Assembly: GCF_050436765.1 (NCBI RefSeq)
Contig: NZ_JBNQGD010000066.1
Location: 1 to 59,373, forward strand
Length of the DNA: 59,373 nucleotides
Source of the DNA: Arachidicoccus sp050436765
Lineage (GTDB): Bacteria > Bacteroidota > Bacteroidia > Chitinophagales > Chitinophagaceae
Direction: 5' to 3'
Position numbers and translations under genes: made by a program. A model generated the notes under the pieces. It did not search any database. It saw only the letters and a program-made list of their open reading frames with translations, and had not been told where the DNA came from. This document shows positions 26,536 to 36,600 of the stretch, in pieces. Numbering within the stretch: position 1 is the stretch's first letter; every line of letters starts with the position of its first letter.

Positions 26536-28709
26536 CCATTTCCTACTAAATCTTTCCAGTAAAGGCTATACAGATTTTCTGATTGCAACAATTCCTTGTG
26601 ATTACCCGAAACAGTAATAAGCCCTTTGTCAATTACAAAAATTTTGTCGCAAATTGTTTTTAAAACATGTAAACGGTGAGTGATAAAAATGATAGCCATT
26701 TCTGCTTTTAACCGTACCAATAATTTCAATAAAAATTTTTCCGCATTTCTGTCCAATGCAGCATTGGCCTCGTCTAAGATGAGTAATTGCGGTTGGTGGT
26801 ACAATGCTCGCGCGATGCCTATCAATTGTTTTTGCCCGCCCGAAAGATTAATGCCTTCTTCACCCACAATGGTTGAGTAGGATTGTGGTAAAGTTTCTAT
26901 CCATTCTGCAAACCCATAATTTTGTAAGAAAGCCACCACTTTTTCTGGGTGATTTTGTACATCGTCAAAGGCAATGTTTTCCAAAACAGAAGCATTGAAA
27001 ATATGAATATTTTGTGGCACTACACTTATTATTTTTCGCCAAGATTCGATAGAAATATTATTTAAATCTTCTTTTTCGTTTATCAATATTTTTCCACTTT
27101 CTGGCAGATAATTTCTGGCAATAATTTCGCCGATTGTGCTTTTGCCACTCCCGTTTTCGCCCATTAGCGCAATCATTTCGCCTTTGCGTATTTCAAAAGA
27201 AATATTCTTTAAAAGCGGCGAACGACCTGGGAAACGAAAAGAAATATTTTCGAGACGGAGTTGATTAAAATTTACAATCTCCATTCCTTTATCTTTCTCC
27301 GGTTCTACACCGGTAAATTCAAACATACGGTCGAATGCAATCTTTGCTTCATTGAGTGGAATGCTTACCAATGCAAGATTGGCTACACTTGGCAAAAGAG
27401 TAGATGCCATGCCCAATACCGCCATTAATTCTCCGGCTTTCATTCCGCCCATCATCACACGATAGCCGCAATACAAAACAATGCAAATCAAAAAAAGTAC
27501 GCCAAAAGCATTGGCTATAAAAGAAAGCTGTATTTGTATGCCGCCCAATTGATAAATATTTCCCTGATAATTTCCATAGATGGTTTTATTGGTATGTTCA
27601 AATAATGGCTGCTTGTTGTGATTTTTTATGGCGCTTATTCCTTGTAAGGTAGAGATGTAATTGGATTCGCTCATAGCGTAACTACTCATAATAGCACGTT
27701 GTCCCACTACAATAGGTTTGTTGAATTTGTAAATCAATAAAAAATAAAAAGGCAATACAATTACGCAAAACAGACCAACCTGCCGGGAATAGGCAAATAA
27801 AAATATTATGGTAATAATGGTAACAAGTGCATTAATTACCGTACCTCCAATTAACTGGCTGATTACTTTTTGAATACGCGCCGTATCATTGAGCCTTGCC
27901 GTAAACTCGCCTATTTTTCTGGTATCAAAAAACGCTTTGGGCAATTGCAACAAGCGGCTGTAAAATTTATCGATAATGCGGTTGTTGAAATCTTTGTTTT
28001 GCCGCAGTAGAAAATAGCGTCTTAAATAACTTAATCCTTCTTTGATTAATAAGATGATAAAAACCAAAGCACAACCCAAATACAGTTTGGTAAATGCTTT
28101 TTTAGGCAATACATCATCTATCAGCCTTTGTGAAAAAATAGCCATGGTTACACCCAATAGGGCAATGGCTATGCCTAAGCCTACCGCAATAGCGAGTATG
28201 GGTTTATCTTCTTTTATAAGCTTTTTAAACCATTCTCTTTTCTTTTTACTAATGGTTCTGTTGGGAAGAAAATGCGCATTGGTTTCCAAAGTAAGGCAGG
28301 TTTTTGATTGCCATATTTTCTCCACTTGCTGTTGCGACAAATATACAATGCCTTTGGCAGGATCGCCGATGATAAATTTCAATTCATTATTTTGAAGCGT
28401 TGTACCAAAACAAACAATGTAATGCTCCAATTTTTCTTCTATTAATACGTGCAATATCAACGGAGACGGATGCGCCAATAGTGCCGCCATATCTGCCTCG
28501 CAGCCTTGCGCATCAAAGCCGGTAGCCATAGCCGCTTGGTATATACCCAATAAAGTTGTACCTGTGGTTTTGGTGCCACTCCATTCGCGCAACTTTTCTA
28601 AGGACACATAACCACCGTAGTATTGAATAATGCTTTGCAGACAAGCAACACCGCAATCACTTTCGCCTTGCTGCTGCACCATTATTTTTCTCAATTGTTT
28701 TTCGTTCAT
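26532..28709 (-). CDS. C39 peptidase-containing ABC exporter for a GG-leader peptide
   Basis: A 725-residue inner-membrane transporter that cleaves a double-glycine leader and exports the peptide core. The C39 domain fills residues 1-130 with catalytic Cys19 (GESDCGVACL), His96 (LEHYIV) and Asp116 (IGDPAKG) and the Q13 oxyanion residue. A six-helix ABC membrane domain follows (about 165-460), then the ATPase with Walker A GENGSGKST, signature NLSGGQKQLIGIARAL, Walker B LLILDEANAALD and the H-loop ITHRLH. It is the last gene of a minus-strand operon headed by a GG-leader precursor at 32697-32873, its likely substrate. A repeat-rich 234-base gap separates it from the thioredoxin-like gene. Confidence 0.93.
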   Translation of the reverse strand: MNEKQLRKIMVQQQGESDCGVACLQSIIQYYGGYVSLEKLREWSGTKTTGTTLLGIYQAAMATGFDAQGCEADMAALLAHPSPLILHVLIEEKLEHYIVCFGTTLQNNELKFIIGDPAKGIVYLSQQQVEKIWQSKTCLTLETNAHFLPNRTISKKKREWFKKLIKEDKPILAIAVGLGIAIALLGVTMAIFSQRLIDDVLPKKAFTKLYLGCALVFIILLIKEGLSYLRRYFLLRQNKDFNNRIIDKFYSRLLQLPKAFFDTRKIGEFTARLNDTARIQKVISQLIGGTVINALVTIITIIFLFAYSRQVGLFCVIVLPFYFLLIYKFNKPIVVGQRAIMSSYAMSESNYISTLQGISAIKNHNKQPLFEHTNKTIYGNYQGNIYQLGGIQIQLSFIANAFGVLFLICIVLYCGYRVMMGGMKAGELMAVLGMASTLLPSVANLALVSIPLNEAKIAFDRMFEFTGVEPEKDKGMEIVNFNQLRLENISFRFPGRSPLLKNISFEIRKGEMIALMGENGSGKSTIGEIIARNYLPESGKILINEKEDLNNISIESWRKIISVVPQNIHIFNASVLENIAFDDVQNHPEKVVAFLQNYGFAEWIETLPQSYSTIVGEEGINLSGGQKQLIGIARALYHQPQLLILDEANAALDRNAEKFLLKLLVRLKAEMAIIFITHRLHVLKTICDKIFVIDKGLITVSGNHKELLQSENLYSLYWKDLVGNG

Positions 28710-28732
28710 TGTAATGATCTAGAATTTTTTGT

Positions 28733-28935
28733 TGTCATTGCCGCGAAGGCGGCAATCTTTACAAATTTGATAACAAATAGACGGGAATACGGAGACTTTC
28801 GGTCGTCATTGCGAGGAGGAGGAGGTACGACGACGTGGCAATCTTATTCTTATATATTTTGAGATTACTTCCGTCGTTTCTCCTTGTAATGACGTAGTAT
28901 TTTTTCGTCATTACGGTGAACCGGCGATCTCCACC
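28733..28935. repeat. Cluster of REP-like palindromic elements
   Basis: Four partial copies of a GTCATTGCGAGGAG...GGCAATCTT element lie in about 200 bases: 28733-28760, 28804-28845, 28862-28893 (inverted) and 28906-28930. The second and third form an inverted pair, like a BIME. Elements of this sequence type recur between genes in many Bacteroidota and proteobacterial genomes. They sit between the thioredoxin-like gene and the C39 exporter. Confidence 0.75.
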
Positions 28936-28943
28936 AAGACACA

Positions 28944-29456
28944 TCAATCCGCTAATAAATTATCTATCCTCGTTTCACCTTTGATGCTTTTGACCAACCG
29001 ATTATTTTTATACACATAAAACGAAGGCACTAAAGAAGAACCGAATATATTGTAAAATTCGTCTTTGGTATCTAACAACAAATGTACATTGCTGAGTGAA
29101 TCCAAACCGTAAGTTTTTGCAAACTGTGCTACCGAACTACTGTCGCCGAAAGGCGTAACCATGAGTATTTCCGCGCCTTGCAACCGCGTTTTATTTTTTA
29201 CAATACTTTGTGCCATATACTGGCAATGTTCGCAGTCGGGGCTGAACAGTTGAAGGATAACCCTGCCCAGTGTATCGGCTATATTTTGTTTACTAAATCC
29301 TTTATGCGACACCGTTTGAAAATTAAACTGAGGAATGGTTGCGGTATTCTCTGCAACTTGTTCTTTGAACTGAATTTTGTGTACAATTTTGTAAACAAAA
29401 TAACTCAGAAGCAACAATACAATGACTGCAATACATATTTTCGAAAATTTTTTCAT
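28944..29456 (-). CDS. Membrane-anchored thioredoxin-like protein of the bacteriocin operon
   Basis: A 170-residue protein starting MKKFSKICIAVIVLLLLSYF at the ATG at 29456; a longer frame to 29504 adds residues with no signal-like character. One N-terminal membrane anchor is followed by a thioredoxin fold in the periplasm, with the redox motif CEHC in LFSPDCEHCQYMA and the cis-Pro region LVPSFYVY. It resembles TlpA/AhpC-like reductases. Because the GG-leader precursor has two cysteines in its core, this protein may make or shuffle its disulfide (inference). Such thioredoxin-like genes are common next to C39 exporters in Bacteroidota. Confidence 0.82.
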   Translation of the reverse strand: MKKFSKICIAVIVLLLLSYFVYKIVHKIQFKEQVAENTATIPQFNFQTVSHKGFSKQNIADTLGRVILQLFSPDCEHCQYMAQSIVKNKTRLQGAEILMVTPFGDSSSVAQFAKTYGLDSLSNVHLLLDTKDEFYNIFGSSLVPSFYVYKNNRLVKSIKGETRIDNLLAD

Positions 29457-29822
29457 ACAAAGAGGTTGATTAATTTTTTTGGATTGTCCGCCCGGCTGTT
29501 CCATTCAGATGCGCTTCGATCTTATTCTCCCCATGATGAAAAAAACGCAAATGTCGGTATCCGACATCAGAAAAAAGGCGTTAAGAAAGTGATGCGGCAA
29601 TACGAAGAAAATTTATACTGTTTGATGTGCATAGCACCGAGTTTATAAATTTTCCGTTGAGCCAATCATTTTTATTTTTTTTTCTGCAGCCTCGATCTTT
29701 TGTTTCTTTTCTATCAAGAGAAAAGAAAAATAAAAAAATTACTTCGCTCGCGCCCCTTAAGCAACCCGGCATAAAGCATGCTTCTCAACTCTCATTACTA
29801 ATATAAAACCCCGTTCAGACAA
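29457..29822. other. Intergenic region with a pyrimidine/purine hairpin
   Basis: No gene is supported between the thioredoxin-like gene and the membrane protein gene. It holds TTTCTTTTCT-ATCAAG-AGAAAAGAAA (about 29702-29730), a 10-bp hairpin of a type often repeated between Bacteroidota genes. Short frames here look like translated repeat. Confidence 0.5.
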
Positions 29823-30467
29823 TTAACTCAATTGCAATTGAATAAATACGATAATTACGGACCATATTAGCAAAGCCACTCCGTAGCTGGAAGCCACCGT
29901 TTTCAGGCTTTTGCCAAATTTAAAATTGGTAAAAGCCATAATACCATAAGCCAACACCAACCAATAAGCGACCTCAAACACATTGAACAATTGTATAGGA
30001 TAAAAAAGATATTTGGGTAATGTATTTGCATTGAATAATTGCGTGATGGACAATGGACTGAAATACTGCATGTCTGCAACGTTAGCAGGCTTATATATAA
30101 GCAGCCATGCCACTCTTACCAACATTGCCACCACTGAAACCAGCTCGGCAATGACCACTATTTTTAAACAGTTTTTGTAGCTAACTTCTTGGTTAAAAAG
30201 ATAGAGGCCTATAAAAACTACTCCTGCAATAATCCAAAGTTTGAGCAATAACAGTATGGGAGAAAACAAATAGCCCCAAAGTTGGTACTTGTGTTGTAAG
30301 AAAATTAATTCTGTTATACGGTCTATAGCTAGCTTATCGGATAAAGTAGTATAGTAAAAACTATTGGTAAACATAAAAGTATTGGTTACATAAGTAGTGC
30401 CTGCGTATAACAATATGATCAATAGGAGTAAATGCCAAAATTTGAAATTGTATAATTCTTTATTCAT
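29823..30467 (-). CDS. YIP1-like multi-pass membrane protein of the bacteriocin operon
   Basis: A 214-residue membrane protein with about five hydrophobic segments (residues 12-30, 65-90, 100-125, 155-180, 190-212). The layout, especially the middle helices with FNVFEVAYWLVLAYG, resembles YIP1-type proteins; this is a fold-level guess. It sits 13 bases after the ABC permease gene and has no exporter motif. It might be an immunity protein or a helper of the neighbouring ABC transporter, but nothing in the sequence proves either. Confidence 0.6.
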   Translation of the reverse strand: MNKELYNFKFWHLLLLIILLYAGTTYVTNTFMFTNSFYYTTLSDKLAIDRITELIFLQHKYQLWGYLFSPILLLLKLWIIAGVVFIGLYLFNQEVSYKNCLKIVVIAELVSVVAMLVRVAWLLIYKPANVADMQYFSPLSITQLFNANTLPKYLFYPIQLFNVFEVAYWLVLAYGIMAFTNFKFGKSLKTVASSYGVALLIWSVIIVFIQLQLS

Positions 30468-30480
30468 AAAGATTGGGATA

Positions 30481-31851
30481 TTAAAATGACCGTTTATTCA
30501 ACATTTTCTCTTTTAATTTATTGACGAAGTATTTTTCGTTTTTCAGAACAACAATAAGTAACACGCCACTACAAAGTAAAGCACCTATTATTGTTGCGAT
30601 GTAATATTGGGTTGAGTAAAAAGCTCCGAGTATTGTACAGAGTAGAAATAACAACAATATGTAAGCAAGAGAAGTTCTTCTTCCAAGTTTCCCAAAACTA
30701 TAATTTTTTTCAACTATAAAATATTGTGTGTATGCACTTATAACACCTATCGGGGCAAACAAAAAACAGGATATAAGAAATAAGATCTCAATTTTTATAG
30801 TCAATAGATGAAAGAAAAGTAGAAAAACATTAATTATTATAAAATTTAATAACAAGGGAATAATAAGCAATGATATATATACTTTAATTGAATCTATTAA
30901 TTTAGATTTAATAATTAATTGATTAATTTGTAAGTCTGAATAATAACCCCAAAGATTATTATATATATATGTAAACAGAATAGTTGGAAGAAAAAATGCA
31001 GAAAAAAATGGCAGAGCCTTAAATAGATATTCGAGAGAATGAATTTTTAATCTAATTTTGGGAGATGCTAAAACTAAAGCAGGAAATAAAAACTGAATGA
31101 TACTCCCTATTAAAAGGTAAAGTATAAAAACTCTATTTCTAATCAGTAATTTCCATATTATTCTCCAATAACTTCTTTTAATATTCTTCTGTACTTTTCT
31201 CCGTTTGGGTATAGCAATTTCTTTGTCTTGATAAAAGAAATAATAGGTGAAAAATAAACTTATATTTACCGCAGCAAAAAAAACAATAGGGTTGATGCGC
31301 AACCAATAAAGATTATTGTTGGCGTAGCACAATCCAAACAAAATGAACAGCAAGAACAACTGTATATATTTTTGCCAGGAAAGCGCATTGATAAAATTTT
31401 CGGCAAATAACATTCCTGCCAACCAGTACAGCAGTAATTTAAAAAGTTCGATAGCGGGAAGACTTTGTGCTGAAAAATAAAAAATAAATACAAAAAATAA
31501 CAGGATAAAATAGATAGTCCTATTCAATGAAAAAGCAATTAAATCAATGGTTGTTTTTTGGATTTTACTCAATGGATATTGCGGAGCAACCATCACTTTT
31601 TTTAAAGAAAAGGAAGGAAAGAACTTATAAATAATGGGTATTAAAAGCAACGAAAAAAAAACGCTGTTTAGCAGCAATGCGGCCTTATCTGATTTAGTAG
31701 CATTGTACATAAAACCTGCGAAAAATGCATAGACCAATAACAATAAAGTATAAAAAGCATTACCCAAAATACTCTTCCAGTTGTTTACGTGAAAGTAAGA
31801 TTGGAGCTTTCTTTTGAGCAGAAATAAAATAATTTTCATAAGTCTATACAA
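30481..31851 (-). CDS. ABC transporter permease-like membrane protein of the bacteriocin operon
   Basis: A 456-residue protein with about ten to twelve hydrophobic segments and few charged loops. It shows no named motif but starts 8 bases inside the end of the ATPase gene upstream, so the two are almost certainly translationally coupled and form one transporter. In bacteriocin clusters such ATPase/permease pairs often give self-immunity by removing the peptide from the membrane. Base composition is more AT-rich than in neighbouring genes. Confidence 0.75.
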   Translation of the reverse strand: MYRLMKIILFLLKRKLQSYFHVNNWKSILGNAFYTLLLLVYAFFAGFMYNATKSDKAALLLNSVFFSLLLIPIIYKFFPSFSLKKVMVAPQYPLSKIQKTTIDLIAFSLNRTIYFILLFFVFIFYFSAQSLPAIELFKLLLYWLAGMLFAENFINALSWQKYIQLFLLFILFGLCYANNNLYWLRINPIVFFAAVNISLFFTYYFFYQDKEIAIPKRRKVQKNIKRSYWRIIWKLLIRNRVFILYLLIGSIIQFLFPALVLASPKIRLKIHSLEYLFKALPFFSAFFLPTILFTYIYNNLWGYYSDLQINQLIIKSKLIDSIKVYISLLIIPLLLNFIIINVFLLFFHLLTIKIEILFLISCFLFAPIGVISAYTQYFIVEKNYSFGKLGRRTSLAYILLLFLLCTILGAFYSTQYYIATIIGALLCSGVLLIVVLKNEKYFVNKLKEKMLNKRSF

Positions 31852-32602
31852 TTGCGTTTAACAAAGAATGATCTTGGTTTTCGGGCTGTAAATATTTCAG
31901 CAATTCGCCATCAATGGAGGCTGTCCCGTTCTCTTTAAAATCGGTGAGCGAGCCATTAAAAATCAATTCTTGATTGTGCAGAACGCCAATATGTGTAGCA
32001 ATTTTATCTACGTACAACAAATCGTGCGATGATACGATAATCACCCGTTCCGGAGCTTTATACGCATTGATAAAACTGCATAATTTCTTGGAAGCCACCG
32101 GGTCGAGATTGGCGAAGGGTTCATCCAGAATCAGCAGATTGGGTCTGTGCAAAACTGCCGCGCAGATGGATAATTTTTTGCGCATACCGCTCGAAAAGTT
32201 TTTGGTCAATTTCAGCAGATCGTCTTCATCCTCAAAAAAATATTCCAAGATTTTTTCTATTCTTTGCAGCAGTTCCACCTTATCCATATCGTAGAGCAAA
32301 CCTATCCAATATAGATAGTCAACCGCATCCAGTTCGCCAACAATTTGGTCAAACTCACTTTGGATGCCCATTTGTTTTTTAATGGCTAATTCATTCTCTT
32401 GATAATTCAAACCATCAATATTTACAGCACCTTTAGACGGTTCTATAATATTAACAATAATATTGAGCAGCGTACTTTTGCCCGCACCATTCTTGCCGAG
32501 TAGGCAATAAGTTGTATTATTTTCAATTGTAAGATTAAGGTTGTTTAATACGATATTTTCTCTGTATGCTTTGCTTAATTCTTTTATGTATACCCTCATC
32601 AT
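31844..32602 (-). CDS. ABC transporter ATP-binding protein of the bacteriocin operon
   Basis: A 252-residue cytoplasmic ATPase. Walker A GKNGAGKST (residues 36-44), an FSSGMRKKLS signature, Walker B LLILDEPFANLDP and the H-loop VSSHDLLYVD are intact. The class is the CcmA/multidrug type that works with a separate permease, here the overlapping gene. It begins 95 bases after the precursor gene, with a perfect hairpin between the two. Confidence 0.9.
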   Translation of the reverse strand: MMRVYIKELSKAYRENIVLNNLNLTIENNTTYCLLGKNGAGKSTLLNIIVNIIEPSKGAVNIDGLNYQENELAIKKQMGIQSEFDQIVGELDAVDYLYWIGLLYDMDKVELLQRIEKILEYFFEDEDDLLKLTKNFSSGMRKKLSICAAVLHRPNLLILDEPFANLDPVASKKLCSFINAYKAPERVIIVSSHDLLYVDKIATHIGVLHNQELIFNGSLTDFKENGTASIDGELLKYLQPENQDHSLLNAIV

Positions 32603-32652
32603 ATAGTAATCTTCCTTGTTATTTAAGAACAGGTGGATAAAATCTATTTAGA

Positions 32653-32691
32653 AATCTAATTGTAAAGAGATGTACTCTTTACAATTAGATT
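32653..32691. terminator. Perfect 17-bp stem-loop between precursor and ABC genes
   Basis: AATCTAATTGTAAAGAG (32653-32669), loop ATGTA, and the exact reverse complement (32675-32691). It lies 5 bases after the precursor stop. In the direction of the operon the T-run is poor, so it may be a partial terminator or a 3' stabiliser that keeps precursor mRNA more abundant than the downstream genes. Confidence 0.75.
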
Positions 32692-32696
32692 TTTTG

Positions 32697-32873
32697 TTAA
32701 TCAAGGGCATCATTTACCGTTGAGATACATGCCCCGGCAAATTGACTGGCATATTGTATGGCAATTTCTTCTTGACCACTTACTACGGCAACCACACCTA
32801 GAGCGCAAACTAATCCACTAAGCCAGCTTCCGCCTTCCACCATTTCCATTTGTTCCAAATTTAAAGTTTTCAT
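32697..32873 (-). CDS. GG-leader bacteriocin-like precursor peptide
   Basis: A 58-codon gene. The 15-residue leader MKTLNLEQMEMVEGG has the double-glycine cleavage site and the spaced hydrophobic residues (Leu, Leu, Met, Val) recognised by C39 peptidases. The 43-residue core starts SWLSGLVCALG, has a hydrophobic helix-prone first half, an acidic C-terminus and two cysteines at core positions 8 and 34 that could form a disulfide. It heads an operon with an ABC pair, a thioredoxin-like protein and a C39 exporter. It resembles class II bacteriocins such as the bacteroidetocin and lactobin/cerein-like groups in design, but I cannot assign it to one. A signalling role is the main alternative. Confidence 0.85.
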   Translation of the reverse strand: MKTLNLEQMEMVEGGSWLSGLVCALGVVAVVSGQEEIAIQYASQFAGACISTVNDALD

Positions 32874-33205
32874 TTTGTAAAATTTTGTTGTTTAAAAAAT
32901 GTTTATTCCTGTACTTGTTGGTAGCTACATCAACACTGTACTTCTTTTGTTTTCTGTCCTTAGCTATGAGGCAGACGTACTTAAGATAAAACGCTCGCGG
33001 TTGCAGGCCGCTGGCATATTTCAATAGTGCTCTGCAAATATTTATGTAAATATTATGTGTTCCAAATTTTCACGCAACTTTTATGTGCCTCACAGGCACA
33101 TTGTTTTGTTGCGAAATTTTCTTAAAGAAATTTGAATATGCAATAATAGTTATGTAATTTGTGCAAACGATAGGTCAATAAATTTTATTGTAAAATGCAA
33201 CACTT
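32874..33205. promoter_or_regulatory. Divergent regulatory region of the precursor and XRE genes
   Basis: No gene is supported here. Dyads seen: TGTTG...GTAGCTAC...CAACA (32916-32935), TGTGCCT-CAC-AGGCACA (33084-33100) nested between CGCAAC and GTTGCG, and AAATTTTCTT-AAAGAAATTT around 33115-33133. These are candidate operators for the XRE protein and may hold both promoters. Confidence 0.5.
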
Positions 33206-33433
33206 ATGAGCTATACCTTAAGAGAAAAAGCGGGCGCTGCTTTGCAGGCCTTGCGCATAGAAAAGAATATCAAACAGGAAATTGTTGCCGCCAAACTGAA
33301 CGTGAACCGTGCTACTGTTTCCAAAATAGAAAATGGGTTGTTGCCTGTTACCCTTGTCATAGTTGCAGCCTATAGAGAGGCATCGAATATATCAATATAT
33401 GATGCAGCGCAACTAATAATGCCATTTTTATAA
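33206..33433 (+). CDS. XRE-family helix-turn-helix regulator
   Basis: A 75-residue DNA-binding protein consisting of little more than one Cro/CI HTH. GAALQALRIEKNIKQEIVAA and KLNVNRATVSKIENG form the helix-turn-helix with the usual SKIENG end of the recognition helix. It is divergent from the GG-leader operon and 332 bases from its first gene, so it may control that operon (inference). No sensor domain is visible. Confidence 0.85.
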   Translation: MSYTLREKAGAALQALRIEKNIKQEIVAAKLNVNRATVSKIENGLLPVTLVIVAAYREASNISIYDAAQLIMPFL

Positions 33434-33623
33434 ACAGCGAGGTTTGTTTTATAATTCTCATCAAAACAGATGTGGATAAACTACTGCCATTCTCCCATCT
33501 TCTGCACAATTCCACTACCACAGCCTGCTTAAGAAAAGTATACCCTAACTTTATACGAATTTTAGTTTTTTATTTCCACTAAAGGCAAAGTATTTGTTTA
33601 ACTTTCGAAGTAAATTTTCGTGC

Positions 33624-36600
33624 ATGAACCGATTAATAAAAGTATGGGGTGTTTCAGTATGTTTTACCATGTTGGCAACGCAACTGTTTGCACAAGCTAC
33701 CAAAGCCAATAATGATCCCGATAACGAATATAAGCTTGCTAAAGAAATGTATTTGAAAGGTCAATATAGCCTGGCTTATCCAATTTTTAAAACTTTAAAT
33801 TATAGCCATCCTTATGCTAAAAGTAATGTGCCGACTACACAAAATGTGGAGGCGGAATTTTATACTTTATCTTGTGGACTAATGCTTAATCAGGCTTCTG
33901 TTGAAAATGAAGCTATAGAGTTTATTCGTTATGAACACAGTACGCCGTTAATCCAAATGCTGGCTTATCAATTGGGTGAATATTATTTTAGAAAAGAAAA
34001 ATTTACGGAGGCGTTGGCTTATTATGAGAAAGCAGGAACAGCAAATCTTAAAAATAGTGAAGCCGCACAACTCAATTTTCATCAGGGATACAGCTATTTT
34101 ACTTTACAACGCTTTGACAAGGCTGAGCCATTGTTCAATTCGATTCGTCAAATCCCTTCCAATCCTAATTATATAGACGCCAATTATTATTACGGCTTCA
34201 TAGAATTTTATAAAAAAAACTATGATGAAGCATTAAGTGCGTTGAAAATTGCCGAGCCTAATAGTTATTACAATAAAATCGTTCCTTATTATATTGCGGA
34301 AATTGAGTACTTCAAAGGCAATAAAGACGGAGCTCTTTCTTATGCACAACATGCGTTGGATGCAGGTGGTCAATATTATGAAACCAATTTGAAACAATTA
34401 GTAGGTCATATTTTGTTTGAGGAGAAAGAGTATGACAAAGCGTTACCTTATCTTGAAGATTACATTAGTAAAAGCGCCAAAGTAAAGCGTGAAGATTTAT
34501 ACGAATTGTCTTATTGTTATTACGCTGCGAAACAATGGAATAAGGCCATTAACGGTTTTAAAGAACTAGGTGGAAGAGAAGATTCTCTGGCGCAGAACAG
34601 TATGTATCTTTTAGCGGATGCTTATTTGCGTACTGACCAAAAAGGGAATGCAAGAAATGCGTTTTTGTTTTGTTCTCTTAATAGTAGCAATTCTTCGCAG
34701 AAAGAAATTTCTTCTTTTAATTACGCGAAACTTTCCTACGAATTAGGATATCAAGATGTGGCGCTTAACGGATTAAAAAAATTTATTGCTGAGTATCCTT
34801 CTTCTGCTTACAATTCTGAAGCGAAAGAGTTATTGGTTGCAGTTTTATCAAACACTAATAATTACAAAGATGCTTTAAAGATTATAAGTGAAATTGGTGC
34901 CCGCAGTGAGTTGGTTCAACGTGCTTATCCGCGCATTCTATACGGACGTGCTGTAGAGTTGGTGAATGATCAAAGTATGTCACAGGCCGCAGAAATGATA
35001 AATAATATTTTCAATTTGCCCTATAATCAACAAGAGATACAGCCGGCTTATTTTTGGAAAGGAGAAATTGCTTATCGTCAACAAAGTTATCAAGAAGCTA
35101 TAAGTGCGCTGGATTTTTATTTACAGGATCCTCAAACTTATGGAGACGTGAATGCCATGGATGCATATTATACTTTGGGGTATGCATATATGCGTACAAA
35201 CAACTACGGAAAAGCACTTGATGCGTTTAGACATATCGCAATAAGCGCTGATGCGTCGTCAAATGATGTGCAAAAAGATGCTTACTTGCGTGAAGCGGAT
35301 TGCTATTTTATGCAAAAGAATTATCAGCAGGCATCTCAAATTTATGATGATATTATTCAGAAAGAATTACCTTCTGCCGATTATGCTTACTACCAAAAGG
35401 CTATTATCGCGGGTGCATATGGAAGAGTTGCTGATAAGGTGGCTTATTTACAAGCTTTTGACCAAAAGTACAAAAACTCTTCCCTGGCCGTTGAAGCCAA
35501 CTTGCAGATGGCCGGTGCATATATGGCTAGTGAAAACTTTTCAAATGCAATTGATCCTTTACAAAAGGTAATTAACTCCAATGATAATGCCTTGAAACCT
35601 GACGCGTATTTGAATTTGGGGGTTGCATATTTTAATATGAATAACGACGAAGCATCGCTGAACAGTTTTCAAAAGCTCATTTCGACCTACCCCAATTCAG
35701 AGCAAAGCGATCAAGCGTTGGCATATGTCAGAAATATTTTTGTAAATCAAAATAAACCTGACGAATATGTGACATTTATGCAAAAAAATGGTAAAACGGT
35801 TAGTTATTCGGAGCAAGACTCTCTAAGCTATATAACTGCGTTTCGTCAATACGGCAGCGAAGATTTTGCAGGCGCTCAAAAAAGCTTTGAAAGTTATTTG
35901 ACTGAATTTCCTCAAGGGAAAAATAGTATTGATGCGAATTTTTATCTCGCGGAATTATATAATCAACAAAAAGATTATCCAAACGCTTTAAAGTATTATG
36001 AAGCAGTTGCAGCAAAAGCGCCTAATATATTTGCCGAGAAATCTACGTTGCAAGCTGCTCGAATCAATTATTTCCAGTTAGACGATTTTACGAACGCTGA
36101 ACAATATTATAAACAATTAAAAAATATTGCGACTTCTTCAGACAATAAATTGGAAAGTATGCGTGGATTGTTACGTTGCCAGTATAAATTGCAGCAATGG
36201 GCGGATGCCGATGCGAATGCGAAGGAATTGTTGCAACAAAAAGGTATTGCTGCTGATGACCAGCAAATGTCCAATATTATTATCGCAAAAAATCTGCAAG
36301 CGAGCGGTAACAATGAAGAAGCAATGGCAGATTTTAAAAAGGTCTATGCTATTGGCAAATCTGAATTTGCCGCTGAAGCCAGATATCGTGTAGCTGAAAT
36401 ATTGTATAATGATGCGCAATATAAATCGGCAGAAAGTGCCGCTTTTGACGTGATAAATAAAGCAGGTTCCTATGACTTATGGATTACTAAGTCTTACATC
36501 TTGCTGGGTGATATTTATTTAAAGGAGAAAGACTTATTTAATGCTGAAGCGACGTTGAAAAGTGTAGTAGATAATGCGACAAATGATAGTTTAAAAGTTG

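Noticed and set aside
28733..28935. Repeats considered as a CRISPR array
   Set aside because: Copies vary in length and direction and have no regular spacers; no cas genes are near.
29178..29648. 156-codon plus-strand frame opposite the thioredoxin-like gene
   Set aside because: It is antisense to a well-supported gene and has no domain.
32818..33024. 68-codon minus-strand frame overlapping the precursor leader
   Set aside because: It runs in another frame through the leader region and has no family look. The GG-leader frame explains the sequence better.
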